Of a DNA stretch of 64,000 nt, positions 24,218-34,801 are shown piece after piece (position 1 is the stretch's first letter; every line of letters starts with the position of its first letter). The notes under the pieces were generated by a model. That model saw only the letters and a list, made by a program, of their open reading frames with translations. It searched no databases and was not told the DNA's origin. The stretch is taken from assembly GCA_032719365.1 (NCBI GenBank), contig CM064866.1, positions 72,427,028 to 72,491,027 on the forward strand. Reading direction: 5' to 3'. Origin of the DNA: Prinsepia uniflora. Its lineage: Eukaryota > Streptophyta > Magnoliopsida > Rosales > Rosaceae. The translations under genes were made by a program, and so were the position numbers.

Positions 24218-25267
24218 ATGCCTCCGCGACGTGAACCCCCTCCACGACCTGATGGCGATGCCGAGAGTGCTTCGATCGAGCGAGCCCAGCGTCTTGGGGC
24301 TACGGTGTTTAGTGGTGGAGCGGATCCCGAGGATGCTCACCGTTGGATTTCTCGGTTCGAGCGGATTTTTGCTGTGATGCACTGTCCTCCTGAGGAGCGA
24401 GTTGTATTGGCTACCTTTTTGCTTGATGGATCTGCTTATGAGTGGTGGTACACTCTGGAGTTGTCGGGTTGGGATGCCCGTACAGTGACTTGGGAGACCT
24501 TTCGTGAACGGTTTCTGGATCAGTATTATCCCCGTTCATTCCGTGATGCTAGGGAGACCGAGTTTCTGCAGCTCCAGCAGGGGAGCATGTCTGTTGCTGA
24601 GTATGAGCAGAAGTTTCAGATGCTAGCCCGTTTTGCTCCTACCTTTGTATCTACTGAGGCTGAGAAATGTCGTAGGTTTGAGCTTGGCCTACGGGGTGAG
24701 ATACGAGCCATTGTGACGGACGGAGCTTTTGCTACTCTCAGGGAGTTATCGGATGCCGCAGTGCGGGTTGAGGCTAGTCTCCCGACACGTCCACAATACT
24801 CTGGTGGTCGACAACGTCGAGAGCGTTCATATCCTGGATCGTATGGTCAGAGAGCCCCGAAGAAGGGACGTTATGGTGGAGCCTCATCTGCAGGCAATGA
24901 TCGTTATGGCAGACCTGGTAACTATCAGAGTTCCGAATTCCGGGCGCCTAGGGCGCAGACTGCTCCGCAGGCAAGCGCGACTTCGGTTGCTTCCACGGGA
25001 CGGCAGGGTGGTGGTTTTGCTCGCGATGCTTCCAGTGTTATCTGTTTCTTCTGTGGCGAGCGGGGCTACTATCGGAGGGAGTGTCCATCTTTGCCACAGG
25101 GTGGTGGCGCAGGTCGGGGTGGAGCAGAGCAGGGACGGAGCACAGTTGCAGTTTCTGGGACTGGGAGTACTCGAGGAGGTGGTACTGGAGCGGCTAATGG
25201 ACAGAGGGGTCGGGGCCGTGGGCGAGCAGCTGGACCACAGGCCCGAGTTTTTGCTGTTACGCAGTAG
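24218..25267 (+). CDS. gag: Gag of element B, ending at a premature TAG
   Basis: 349 codons from the ATG of MPPRREPPPR; the upstream in-frame extension lies in the leader and is not needed. It is similar to A's Gag along the capsid region ([21 protein letters not shown]). The zinc knuckle reads CFFCGERGYYRREC: the histidine of CCHC is tyrosine, which should weaken RNA binding. The frame continues through an RG-rich linker to VFAVTQ, then TAG at 25265-25267 stands where A has a glutamine in a continuous Gag-Pol frame. The same frame then stays open through the protease start (IDPGATHSF) until about 25375, so the TAG is probably a CAG-to-TAG mutation. Confidence 0.85.
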   Translation: MPPRREPPPRPDGDAESASIERAQRLGATVFSGGADPEDAHRWISRFERIFAVMHCPPEERVVLATFLLDGSAYEWWYTLELSGWDARTVTWETFRERFLDQYYPRSFRDARETEFLQLQQGSMSVAEYEQKFQMLARFAPTFVSTEAEKCRRFELGLRGEIRAIVTDGAFATLRELSDAAVRVEASLPTRPQYSGGRQRRERSYPGSYGQRAPKKGRYGGASSAGNDRYGRPGNYQSSEFRAPRAQTAPQASATSVASTGRQGGGFARDASSVICFFCGERGYYRRECPSLPQGGGAGRGGAEQGRSTVAVSGTGSTRGGGTGAANGQRGRGRGRAAGPQARVFAVTQ

Positions 25268-25380
25268 GAGGCCAGGGTAGCACCTGGTGTTATGACAGGT
25301 ACACTCACGATCTTTGGGCATGATGTTTGTGCTTTAATTGATCCCGGAGCTACTCATTCATTTATTTCACGGGACTATAG

Positions 25381-28300
25381 TTGTTGGCGGGTAGAGAGGT
25401 GTCCACCTTGGACTGTGACTTGGGAGTGAGTACGACCACAGTAGATGTATTTGTGGTGAATCAAGTGTTGCGGGAGGGTCCCATAATGGTAGGTGATGTT
25501 GGTCTGGTGGCAGATCTGATACTCTTGGACTTGCACGACTTTGATGTCATTTTGGGAATGGATTGGTTGACGCTCCATCATGCTTCTATCGAATGTGTCG
25601 ATAAGAAGGTTACTTTTCGGAGCCCGGGGTTACCGGAAACCACCTTTCAGGGAATTCAGCGAACAACTCCTGTCGGAGTGATTTCAGCCCTGAAGGTAAG
25701 TAAGTTGTTGAGGAAAGGGTGCCAGGGATACTTAACTCAAGTGTTGGACTCACGAGCTGCACCATTGAGGGTGGAGGATATACCGATAGTACGGGAGTTC
25801 CCGGATGTCTTTCCGGAGGATCTACCTGGATTGCCACCGCATCGAGATGTCGAGTTCACTATTGATCTGGTTCCAGGTACACAACCTATTTCTCAGACTC
25901 CGTATCGTATGGCGCCAGCTGAGTTGAAAGAACTGAAGGCGCAGTTACAAGAATTACTTGAGATGGGGTTTATTCGACCGAGTGTATCCCCCTGGGGAGC
26001 CCCGGTGTTGTTTGTGAAGAAAAAGGATGGGAGTTTGAGACTCTGCATCGATTACAGGCAACTGAATAAAGTAACAGTCAGGAACAAATACCCGTTGCTT
26101 CGGATCGATGATTTGTTCGATCAGCTGCGAGGAGCGCAGTACTTCTCCAAAATTGATCTACATTCTGGGTATCATCAGTTGCGGGTTAAGGATGAGGATG
26201 TACCCAAGACATCCTTTAGGACCCGATATGTTCATTATGAGTTCCTTGTGATGCCGTTTGGTTTGACCAACGCACCCGCAGCGTTTATGGATTTGATGAA
26301 CCGAGTATTGCAGCCTTACTTGGATCACTTTGTCATTATGTTCATTGACGATATCCTAGTCTATTCGAGGAGTACGGAAGTGCACGAGGAGCACTTAAGG
26401 ATGGTGCTGGGTACCTTGAGGGAAAACCAGTTGTATGCGAAGCTCAACAAGTGTCAGTTTTGGTTGACGAGCGTGAGTTTCTTGGGGCATGTGATCTCAA
26501 CCGACGGGATCAGTGTGGATTCTCAGAAAATTGAGGCAGTGGCGAAGTGGGAACAACCGAGGACCGTCACTGAAGTCAGAAGTTTCTTGGGCTTGGCTGG
26601 TTACTACAGGAGGTTTGTAGAGGGTTTCTCTACCATTGCTGCCCCGTTAACTCGACTGACGCGGAAGGGAGTCAAGTTTGACTGGGATGACGATTGTGAG
26701 CGTAGTTTTCGGGAACTAAAGGAAAGGTTGACATATGCTCCTATACTGACCCTTCCAGACGACAGTGGGGAATTCGAGGTGTACAGTGATGCATCCTTAC
26801 AGGGTTTGGGATGTGTGCTAATGCAGCATGGGAAAGTGATTGCCTATGCTTCGCGCCAGTTGAAACCGCATGAGCACAATTATCCTACGCACCACTTGGA
26901 ATTAGCTGCTGTTGTGCATGCGTTAAAAATTTGGAGACATCACTTGTATGGTGCGACTTGCATAATGTTCACGGATCACAAGAGCCTGAAGTACTTGTTC
27001 ACTCAGAAGGAGTTAAACGTGAGGCAACGACGGTGGCTAGAGCTAATTAAGGATTACGATTGCACGATTGAGTACCACCCGGGAAGAGCCAATGTGGTGG
27101 CTGATGCTCTAAGCCGGAAGTCAACGCATTCTGTAGCACATCTACGGACGGTTCATTTACCACTTTTGGTTGAACTCCGTAAGACTAGCATTGATTTGGG
27201 TTTGGATGGCCAAGGTGTCTTGCTGGCTAATTTTCATGTGAGACCACTTTTGATCGATCGGATCGTTGAGGCTCAATCTCAAGATCATGTCTCATGTGTA
27301 CTTCGGATTGAAGTGGAAGCCAGTGAGCGGCTAGATTTCACAGTCAAGGAGGATGGAGCTTTGCTTAAAGAAGGACGGTTGTGCGTGCCCGACGTTGAGG
27401 CACTGAAGAGGGAGATCTTGGACGAAGCTCATAGTTCGGCCTACGCGATGCATCCTGGTGGGACCAAGATGTATCGTACCTTGCGAGAGCACTACTGGTG
27501 GCCGGGAATGAAACGGGAGATTGCCGAGTTTGTCAGTAGGTGTCTAATCTGCCAGCAAGTGAAGGCTGAGAGACAACGACCTTATGGAGCCTTGCAACCA
27601 CTACCTATCCCGGAATGGAAATGGGATCACTTGACGATGGATTTTGTGTTTGGACTTCCTAGGACACCCAGAGGCCACGATGGAGTTTGGGTGATTGTGG
27701 ACAGGCTTACGAAATCAGCTCATTTCTTGCCGGTGCGAGAGAACTTCAGAATGGCACAGTTGGCTCAGTTGTTTATTGATGAGATCATCCGTTTGCACGG
27801 TACTCCAGAATCAATAGTTTCTGACAGAGACCCGAGGTTTACTTCTCGGTTTTGGCAGAGTTTACAGGAAGCCTTTGGGACGAAACTCTGTTTCAGTACT
27901 GCATTTCATCCTCAGACTGACGGCCAGTCTGAGCGGACCATCCAGACTTTGGAGGATATGATGCGAGCCTGCGTTTTGCAATTTCAGGACACTTGGAAGT
28001 CACATCTAGCCTTGATGGAATTTGCCTACAATAACAGCTATCAGGCGAGCATTGGGATGGCTCCTTACGAAGCCTTGTATGGACGGCAGTGCAGAACTCC
28101 GTTGTGTTGGACGGATGTGGGTGAAAGGAAGCTGACTAAATCCGAATTGGTGGAACTGACAACTGAGAAGGTCAAACTCATCAGAGATCGGCTCAAGGCA
28201 GCCCAGGACAGACAAAAGAGCTATGTGGACCATCGGATTCGAGATCTTGAGTTTGCGGTCGGAGATCGGGTATTTCTGAAACTGTCCCCTTGGAAGGGTG

Positions 28301-28677
28301 TGGTGATATTCGGCAGGCGAGGAAAGTTGAGCCCTCGTTATATTGGACCGTATGAGATTACCGAGAGGATAGGCCCGGTGGCCTACCGGTTGGCACTATC
28401 GCCAGAACTTTCAAGGGTCCACGATGTTTTTCATGTGTCGATGTTGCGGAAATATGTGTTTGACGCATCTCATGTTCTGGAGGAACAACCCATTGAACTT
28501 CGAGAAGACTTGAGCTTCGAGGAGCAGCCAGTGCAGATTTTGGACAGGAAGGATAAGGTACTACGTCGGAAGACCATTCCTCTGGTAAAGGTTCTCTGGA
28601 GGAACCAGAATGTGGAGGAAGCCACATGGGAACCCGAGGCGCAGATGCGAGAACAGTTCCCCTATTTGTTTCCTTGA
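25381..28677 (+). CDS. pol: Pol of element B (frameshifted from gag)
   Basis: 1098 open codons, preceded directly by an in-frame TAG at 25378-25380; the first codon is TTG, so this is a frame fragment and not a true start. The protease active site (IDPGATHSF) lies upstream in the gag frame, so a one-base shift near 25375 separates it from RT. Domains: protease C-terminal half (1-62, [11 protein letters not shown]); RT with FIDD (about 321-324); RNase H (D470, E507, D532); integrase H684/H691/C721/C724 and D754/D815/E851; GPYE near 990; chromodomain at about 1047-1097. Catalytic residues are all present. With the nonsense codon and the missing promoter, expression of a full polyprotein is unlikely. 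Confidence 0.88.
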   Translation: MLAGREVSTLDCDLGVSTTTVDVFVVNQVLREGPIMVGDVGLVADLILLDLHDFDVILGMDWLTLHHASIECVDKKVTFRSPGLPETTFQGIQRTTPVGVISALKVSKLLRKGCQGYLTQVLDSRAAPLRVEDIPIVREFPDVFPEDLPGLPPHRDVEFTIDLVPGTQPISQTPYRMAPAELKELKAQLQELLEMGFIRPSVSPWGAPVLFVKKKDGSLRLCIDYRQLNKVTVRNKYPLLRIDDLFDQLRGAQYFSKIDLHSGYHQLRVKDEDVPKTSFRTRYVHYEFLVMPFGLTNAPAAFMDLMNRVLQPYLDHFVIMFIDDILVYSRSTEVHEEHLRMVLGTLRENQLYAKLNKCQFWLTSVSFLGHVISTDGISVDSQKIEAVAKWEQPRTVTEVRSFLGLAGYYRRFVEGFSTIAAPLTRLTRKGVKFDWDDDCERSFRELKERLTYAPILTLPDDSGEFEVYSDASLQGLGCVLMQHGKVIAYASRQLKPHEHNYPTHHLELAAVVHALKIWRHHLYGATCIMFTDHKSLKYLFTQKELNVRQRRWLELIKDYDCTIEYHPGRANVVADALSRKSTHSVAHLRTVHLPLLVELRKTSIDLGLDGQGVLLANFHVRPLLIDRIVEAQSQDHVSCVLRIEVEASERLDFTVKEDGALLKEGRLCVPDVEALKREILDEAHSSAYAMHPGGTKMYRTLREHYWWPGMKREIAEFVSRCLICQQVKAERQRPYGALQPLPIPEWKWDHLTMDFVFGLPRTPRGHDGVWVIVDRLTKSAHFLPVRENFRMAQLAQLFIDEIIRLHGTPESIVSDRDPRFTSRFWQSLQEAFGTKLCFSTAFHPQTDGQSERTIQTLEDMMRACVLQFQDTWKSHLALMEFAYNNSYQASIGMAPYEALYGRQCRTPLCWTDVGERKLTKSELVELTTEKVKLIRDRLKAAQDRQKSYVDHRIRDLEFAVGDRVFLKLSPWKGVVIFGRRGKLSPRYIGPYEITERIGPVAYRLALSPELSRVHDVFHVSMLRKYVFDASHVLEEQPIELREDLSFEEQPVQILDRKDKVLRRKTIPLVKVLWRNQNVEEATWEPEAQMREQFPYLFP

Positions 28678-28711
28678 AATTTCGGGACGAAATTTCTTAA
28701 GGGGGGGAGAT
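28676..28711 (+). other. Element B pre-PPT hairpin and polypurine tract
   Basis: Arms GAAATTTCG (28676-28684) and CGAAATTTC (28688-28696) form a perfect 9-bp stem with loop gga, overlapping the pol stop codon. The purine tract ttaagggggggagat (28697-28711) follows and the LTR starts at 28712. Confidence 0.85.
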
Positions 28712-31705
28712 TGTAACGCCCCGGAAATTCGGGAAATGTAATATTGTAAAATAATGAATAAAATGACGGTTTTACCCTTGTTGACTTTAGGATTGGAGAG
28801 TCTAACGGGCGTTGAGTGATGACTGTGACGTAGTTCGGGACGTCACGAGTTCATAGACAGGTGGCACGTCCGATTCGGATGAACAGGGTGAAAGTTATGA
28901 TGTTTGGAAGTCCAGGGGCATTATCGTAATTTGGACGTTATATGGGAAAAAGTTGACTTTTTGTTGGACAATTGGTTTTCACATGATTCGAAGACCGTTA
29001 GGTTCGTCTCGAGGTCCCGAGTACAACGTCAGGCGGCACACGTGAAACGGACGTCGGATGACCGAGATACGGGTCACGAAAGTTGGAGGGCAATTTGGTA
29101 ATTATTGCACAGAGGGGCATTTTGGTCATTTCACGGCAATTACTGTAGCACCACCGTGAAAAACAGAGTGCGGCCGTGGAGTTTGTGCGTGCAATTGTTT
29201 ATGGCTAAGTGGACTGGTGAGTGGGTTTAGTTTATGGATTTTGAGACTGTGGGAAGCATTCATGCGTGTCTGGGCAGAGTCTGAGTGAACGGGTGAGGTT
29301 TTAAATTTGTCCTTGGGGTCTGTTTGCGGGAAACAACTGCGCAGTGACCAGCTGAGGGATTCTCACGAGTTGTCATCTCATTTCGATCGATTAACCGAAT
29401 TAGAGGGTGTGGGGAGGTCATTTGGTTCAGTTTGGGAGCTGAGTTTGAGAGGAACTGGGGGAGAAACCGTGAAGAACATTTTCGGGTTTTTGGAGGGAAA
29501 TCGCAGAGTTCAATTCCTACGGGTTCTAGGATCAATCTAGACATACTGAGGGACTTCTGGGAGTGACAGAATCACGACGGTGCAAGAATTGAGGGAGAAT
29601 GTTCGCTGTTGGCCCAAGAACCTGAGTTGCGGTTCAGAGAAGAACCAGTTGGAGGGAAAAATCACATTCAATTTATGAGGCTTGTTGATCGAAACCAAGG
29701 GCCATTCTAGTCTTCTGGGAGCAAGAGGAAACCAACCGCATCGATTTCGAAGGACGACACTCACGAATTGGCCAAGAACTGAGTTCCCTGGTTCTGAGTA
29801 TTGTCGAGCTTGAGGACGACGACTTCCAGGTAACGGCGAGTCCAATTGATTGTACCATTGTGTTCGTCTAAGTCCCCTTAAGCTACTGGTGAAATTAATT
29901 TGAGAATGGAGTTAGTTTGGGTGAGTTCCAGAAGTCGACTTGTTCGACTGTTCGAGCTTGAGTTGGGTCGATTTGGTGTTAGTCGACGTTAATCATCAAC
30001 ACAGACCTAAAATTAACGGATTAGTGAAGGTAATAGGATTGAAAACGAGAGGAATTGATTGAGAATTGGGCTTGAACTGGTCGGGTTGAGTCGCGGGTAA
30101 TAGACCCGTTTATCAGTCTATCCGGGTAAGAACGAAGACACTGTAGCTTGGCGCGTGGCCTTCACGCGCAGCCACTTTGGGCGGCGCGTGACGGCGCGTG
30201 CGATGTTAACTCCGAACACGGTCAACATGGAAATTGTTCCTTTCAGTCTAATTAACATTTTACCTTTAGGATTCGAGTTGTTCGGGAGTCGTTCGGGATA
30301 ATTTCGGGAGTCCGGAAGGTTAAGTCTCTAAGTTTAATTCCGCCGAAAAATCCGGAAAAATTAGGAAAAATCCTACTAGTTGTTTTGGGATGTTTGTAAC
30401 CCTCCTTATGCATTTTTACAGGCCCGGACACTTCCGAAGCTACGGAGGAGCGCGCGGGACGCGATTGACGCGTCCTAAAACTGTGAGTGGACTTTTTGAT
30501 TTCTAAACTGGGCATGCATGACTATTTTACTTATTTATCCGATGGTTTTACATATGATTTTATGATGGTGATATGATATTCCGATTTTACGTATTTTCAC
30601 GCTTTTCGAGATATTCATCGTATTTCACGCATTTCGAGGTTGCAGTTTTGCTTATGCATGAATGATGCTTTGATGAAATATCTGGATATGTTTTATGCAT
30701 GTTACGGATTTATGATATTTTGATTATAATGGTGAAGTGATTTCGGAAACTGCATGTTCTGGAAATTGCATGTGAATTCGGACATAAGTCCTATTATGAC
30801 GTGATATGATTTCGGAATGTTGTTGGAAAAACGGATTATGATGAATCCTGGTTTTATTGTGTTTAAAAAACGGTTTTGGGTTTAAAGACCCGGTTGATTG
30901 TTGGATCTGGTTTTGGGTTTAAAGACCTGGTATGTTGATGCCGGGGGGCGGGCCCGAAAATTGGGTTTAAAGACCCGTAGTGAGTTTAAAGACTCGTGAT
31001 TTAAAGACTCAATTATTGTGATACCCCCGAGGCCTATTGATCATGTTTTGTGTTTAAAGACTCGTTGATATCCCGGGAAGGCCTGATATTGAGTTTAAAG
31101 ACTCGGATGGATCCAACGGCATAATTGTGATTATTGATTCACTTTTTACTTGATTTGTGCAATTGATGTTTCAAAATGACGGTTTCTGGATTCTGGTAAT
31201 ATTAAATTGTTTTACATGAGTTATGACGATTCTCTGTAACGTTTTTCATGTGTTTCGGAAAAAGAGTTTTCAAAGTTTTAATACGCGATTTTTTGAAATA
31301 TTTGGTTATGCATGCGTGTTACAAAACTGGAGGACGAACCCGATTTCGGAAGAACTGTTTCTGTAAAACTTATGTTTCGGTCCACTCACACTTTGTTGTT
31401 TTAAATTCCCTCCAGGTCGTGGTACAAGTGCGGGGGCAAGCGCCGAGGCAGAGGCGGAGGCATAAAGTTTTCCGTTGCGGAGTAGTTAGTTCACAGAGTA
31501 GGATTTGTTCTTTAACCTGTTTTGTAATATTATGCTCTGTGAAACTGTGGACTTGACGTTCAGTCAGACGTATTTGTTTAATCTCCCTGGTCTGACAATG
31601 GGTGTGATGTAATATTATTTGGTTTCCGGTCTTTTGGATTCGATTGTCAGACGGGAGCAGGATGCTTCCCGATTATCGAGGCGATAATCGGGGTGGGTCA
31701 TGTCA
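28712..31705 (+). repeat. Element B 3' LTR (2994 bp)
   Basis: TGTAACGCCCCGG to gggtcatgtca. U3 box 1 is at 28819-28870 and box 2 at about 28990-29060; the hairpin GCGCGTG/CACGCGC is at 30151-30169; the bracket CTGTGAGTGGAC is at about 30480 and GTCCACTCAC near 31381-31390, enclosing the TTAAAG hairpin series (30878-31104); CCCTCCAG is at about 31409-31416. ORFs in it are not conserved between LTR families and are not called. Confidence 0.88.
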
Positions 31706-32080
31706 GATTACCAACTCGCTCATCTATATACCACGGGTACATCCCATATATCGTCACCATGTAATCCCTAAGTTTAAGAGTTAATTAAGACTTAATGATG
31801 GATTAGTAAGGCTAATCGGGGATTAAACGAGGATTGACAGACGTTCAGGGCAAACTTATGATTTTGCCCCAAAACGAGGATAAAAATTTGACTTTTGACC
31901 CGAGAGGTCTGATGGCCGAGGGTTGAGGATCGTTATGTAGATCGTGTCGATACGAATCGGTAGACATACAGCACGTCAAAATCAGACGTTCGACTGGAAA
32001 GTTATGGTCCATGGAAAATTTCAGGAACTATTTGGAACGACACATTTTACGAGGCAAGTGGACTTATGTCCTATTGTGGG

Positions 32081-34801
32081 TGTAACGACCCGTCCCAAAT
32101 TCCTAGATTAGATTAGTGACTAATCACTATTAGTGAGGTTAATCGATGATTAGTTGGGCAAAATCGGACGAACGATTAAAAATGACCGTTTTGCCCTTAG
32201 GCGTGGGTAAAACGATGACTTTTCATTCAGGAGGTCAAATGAACTTTGACCGTCGACCGTGACGTAGTTCGTGACGTCACGAGTTCATAGACAGGTGGCA
32301 CGTTCAATTCTGACATTCGAGGAAGATGTTATGACGTTCGGAAGTTTAGGGGCAATTTGATACTTTTGGTTAAAAGGGGCAAATAGTTGACTTTTTGACC
32401 GGGATGTCCGATGGCCGAGGGCTAAGGACCGTTACTTAGATTGGGACGATACGAATACATAGACAGGCGGCACGTCGAATTTGGACGATCGACGGGAAGT
32501 TACGGTTCACGGACATTTCGGGGCACTATTGCAAGTTTTACGAAATGTCTTACCTTTTGTCCTTAAGTGGGCCAGATATTTTAAAAGGGCCCAATGGATT
32601 GCTCATTATGTTCCCATACATGCATACCATCCCTTAGTCGTGCAAACCATCCCCCACAACACTCAAACCCGATCTCACCATTTCCTCTTATTTGTGCAAC
32701 CCAAACCAATCCAACCCTTAACCCATGATCATGACTGAGAGGCCAGAGAGTGAGGGAGGGCAGGATGATGTGGTGGCCGGCCCAGGACGGCGCAGTCGTG
32801 GACTGCGGAGCCAAGAAACCGAGAGGTACTCGGTTTAGCCCATTTTCATTTTATTTCGATTCTGCACAATATGGTCGATTTTGCATGATTAGGAAATGGT
32901 TATTAGGTTGCTAGAGACTTGATATGAAGGTTTTGATGGGGTTTAACGGCTGAGAAGCCGTGGGAAGGAAAATGGAAAAACAAGGCCGTGAGGCCCTTCG
33001 ATTATAAGTAGGATTTAGGCGTTTTTAGTTAGGTTTAATGATTGGGATTGATAGGGAATGAAGAAATAGGAATTATAGGATTAATTAGAGCTTGAATCGG
33101 ACCAAAACAGAGGGGGAAAACAACTAAACCGGTCCAAAACAGAGGGGAAAAACAACTGAACCGGACCAAAACAGAGGGGGAAAACAACTGATGTAGGTGA
33201 CGATGAACAATACATTGGCCTTCTTGGGGAGCGTAAGGGCGTATGCCCCATAATTTGTGGTAGTGTTCAACATACAAAATCATCTATTCGATGTAACAAA
33301 CATTTTGGGACTGTTTTCGTGTCAATCGGACATCGTTTCGATAGGTTTCGGGGTGTCCGAAGGTTTAGGATCGATTTTAAAAATAGTTAAAAATACCAGA
33401 AAATTACGGCGCTTTAATGGGAGGTTAATTAAGTTGTTAGTAACCTTCTATTATGATTTGGACAGGTTCGGGAGTCTCGGTGATGGTGATTGGCCCGGGA
33501 GAACCGTATGGCACGCAAATCGAAGCGGCAGCTCGGACGATCTGTGAGTGGGCCTTGTTTTCTAAATTGGTGCATGCATAAATATTTATTATATGTTTTA
33601 ATACATGTTTGGTAATGCCATGGGTGCATTTGTTGTGGTTATGTATGGGCACGTATTTCGAGGTTTCGGCCCTATACGGTGCCTATACGGGTCTGTATTT
33701 CTTTATGGTTTAAATGATTTGGATTTGGATTTCCAAAAGGATAAACTCGGGTACCATTTGGTTTTGTCTCGGGCATATGACCTCAGTAATCGGGCACGGT
33801 GCCCAGATGAGGTCATATGTTCGGGCACGAGACCCAGGTTACTTTACGGTTTTGATTTCAGGTCAGGGAACCTTAAATAGATTTCCAGGTTCATGACGGT
33901 TTATGGGAACCGGCATGAAATCTTGTTATGGTATCGTGGTTTATGACGGGTTATGGGAACCCGCATGAACCCTGGTTATGTTATTATGGTACATGACGGT
34001 TTATGGGAACCGGACATGGAGGATATGGTCTATATGTATATGAAGGGGATATTATGGATCATTACGGTTCAGGGGAACCGGGCATGGATATTTGTATTAT
34101 GTATATATATGTGCATATACCTTCCTTTACTTCTATTATCTCCTCCGGGGAGGGTCATTGGCTTGGGTGGACCCCAGAGTAGTCACGGAGCACCTACTGA
34201 GTGGAGTCACCCCCCAGTTTGGTTCCTTACTCTCAGGAAGGCTATGGTTACTATAACCTCGAGTAGGATCAGTGGTCTGCAGACATTGACCTTGACTTTA
34301 AGAAGACTCGGATTGAGACCTGGGTAGCACGCGCGTAGCTTTGGATACCGTGACAGGATTGGTTATGTGACTTATATGTATATATGATATATGATATGAT
34401 ATATGAGATGTGATGTGTGGTTACACAGGTTTTGGGTAGTGACCCGTATATTTGATTTGATTATGGTTTTGGCTTAGTTCCCACAGATGGTTCCATTTGG
34501 TTAAATGGTTTCGAATGCATGCATGCTTTTTAGTGAAGGGTACAAATGTCTTTATGGAAATGTTTTTATACACTTTTGTTTTGTCCACTCACAGCTTTTA
34601 ATGTTTTGACTGCCCTTCAGGTTGACAGCGGATGTGGACTGTAGCAGAGACCGAGATATCACATACCTCCTTCGGATCCTGGCATACCCTGATAGCCCGG
34701 GAGGGCAAAGGTCGGAAATATCCCTTATCTGACACTTCGTGTTAGACGGGAGCAGGGTCATCCCGCGTTAATCCCGGGGGGGATTAGGATGGGTCCTGTC
34801 A
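32081..34801 (+). repeat. Element E 5' LTR
   Basis: TGTAACGACCCGTCCC to gggtcctgtca. U3 box 1 is at 32253-32303 and box 2 at about 32410-32480. GTGAGTGGGC (33545) with gtgcatgcata, and atgcatgc (34517) with GTCCACTCAC (34585-34594), bracket a series of gggaacc/ggttca and gggcacgg/gtgccca units (33660-34080). CCCTTCAG is at 34613-34620. Confidence 0.87.

Larger units (their letters stand above)
24011..31705 (+). mobile_element. Element B: Ty3/gypsy chromovirus with truncated 5' LTR
   Basis: The 5' LTR remnant is 24011-24118 (108 bp, 107 identical to 31598-31705), followed by a PBS at 24121-24132, gag, pol, PPT and a full 3' LTR at 28712-31705 (2994 bp). It belongs to the same lineage as element A but is a separate family. 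One nonsense codon and one frameshift interrupt the polyprotein. The missing 2.9 kb of 5' LTR removes most or all of its promoter. No TSD can be tested because the left junction is a deletion. Confidence 0.88.

Noticed and set aside
24884..25321. Antisense ORFs across gag of element B
   Set aside because: Shadows of the real gag frame in a G/C-rich stretch.
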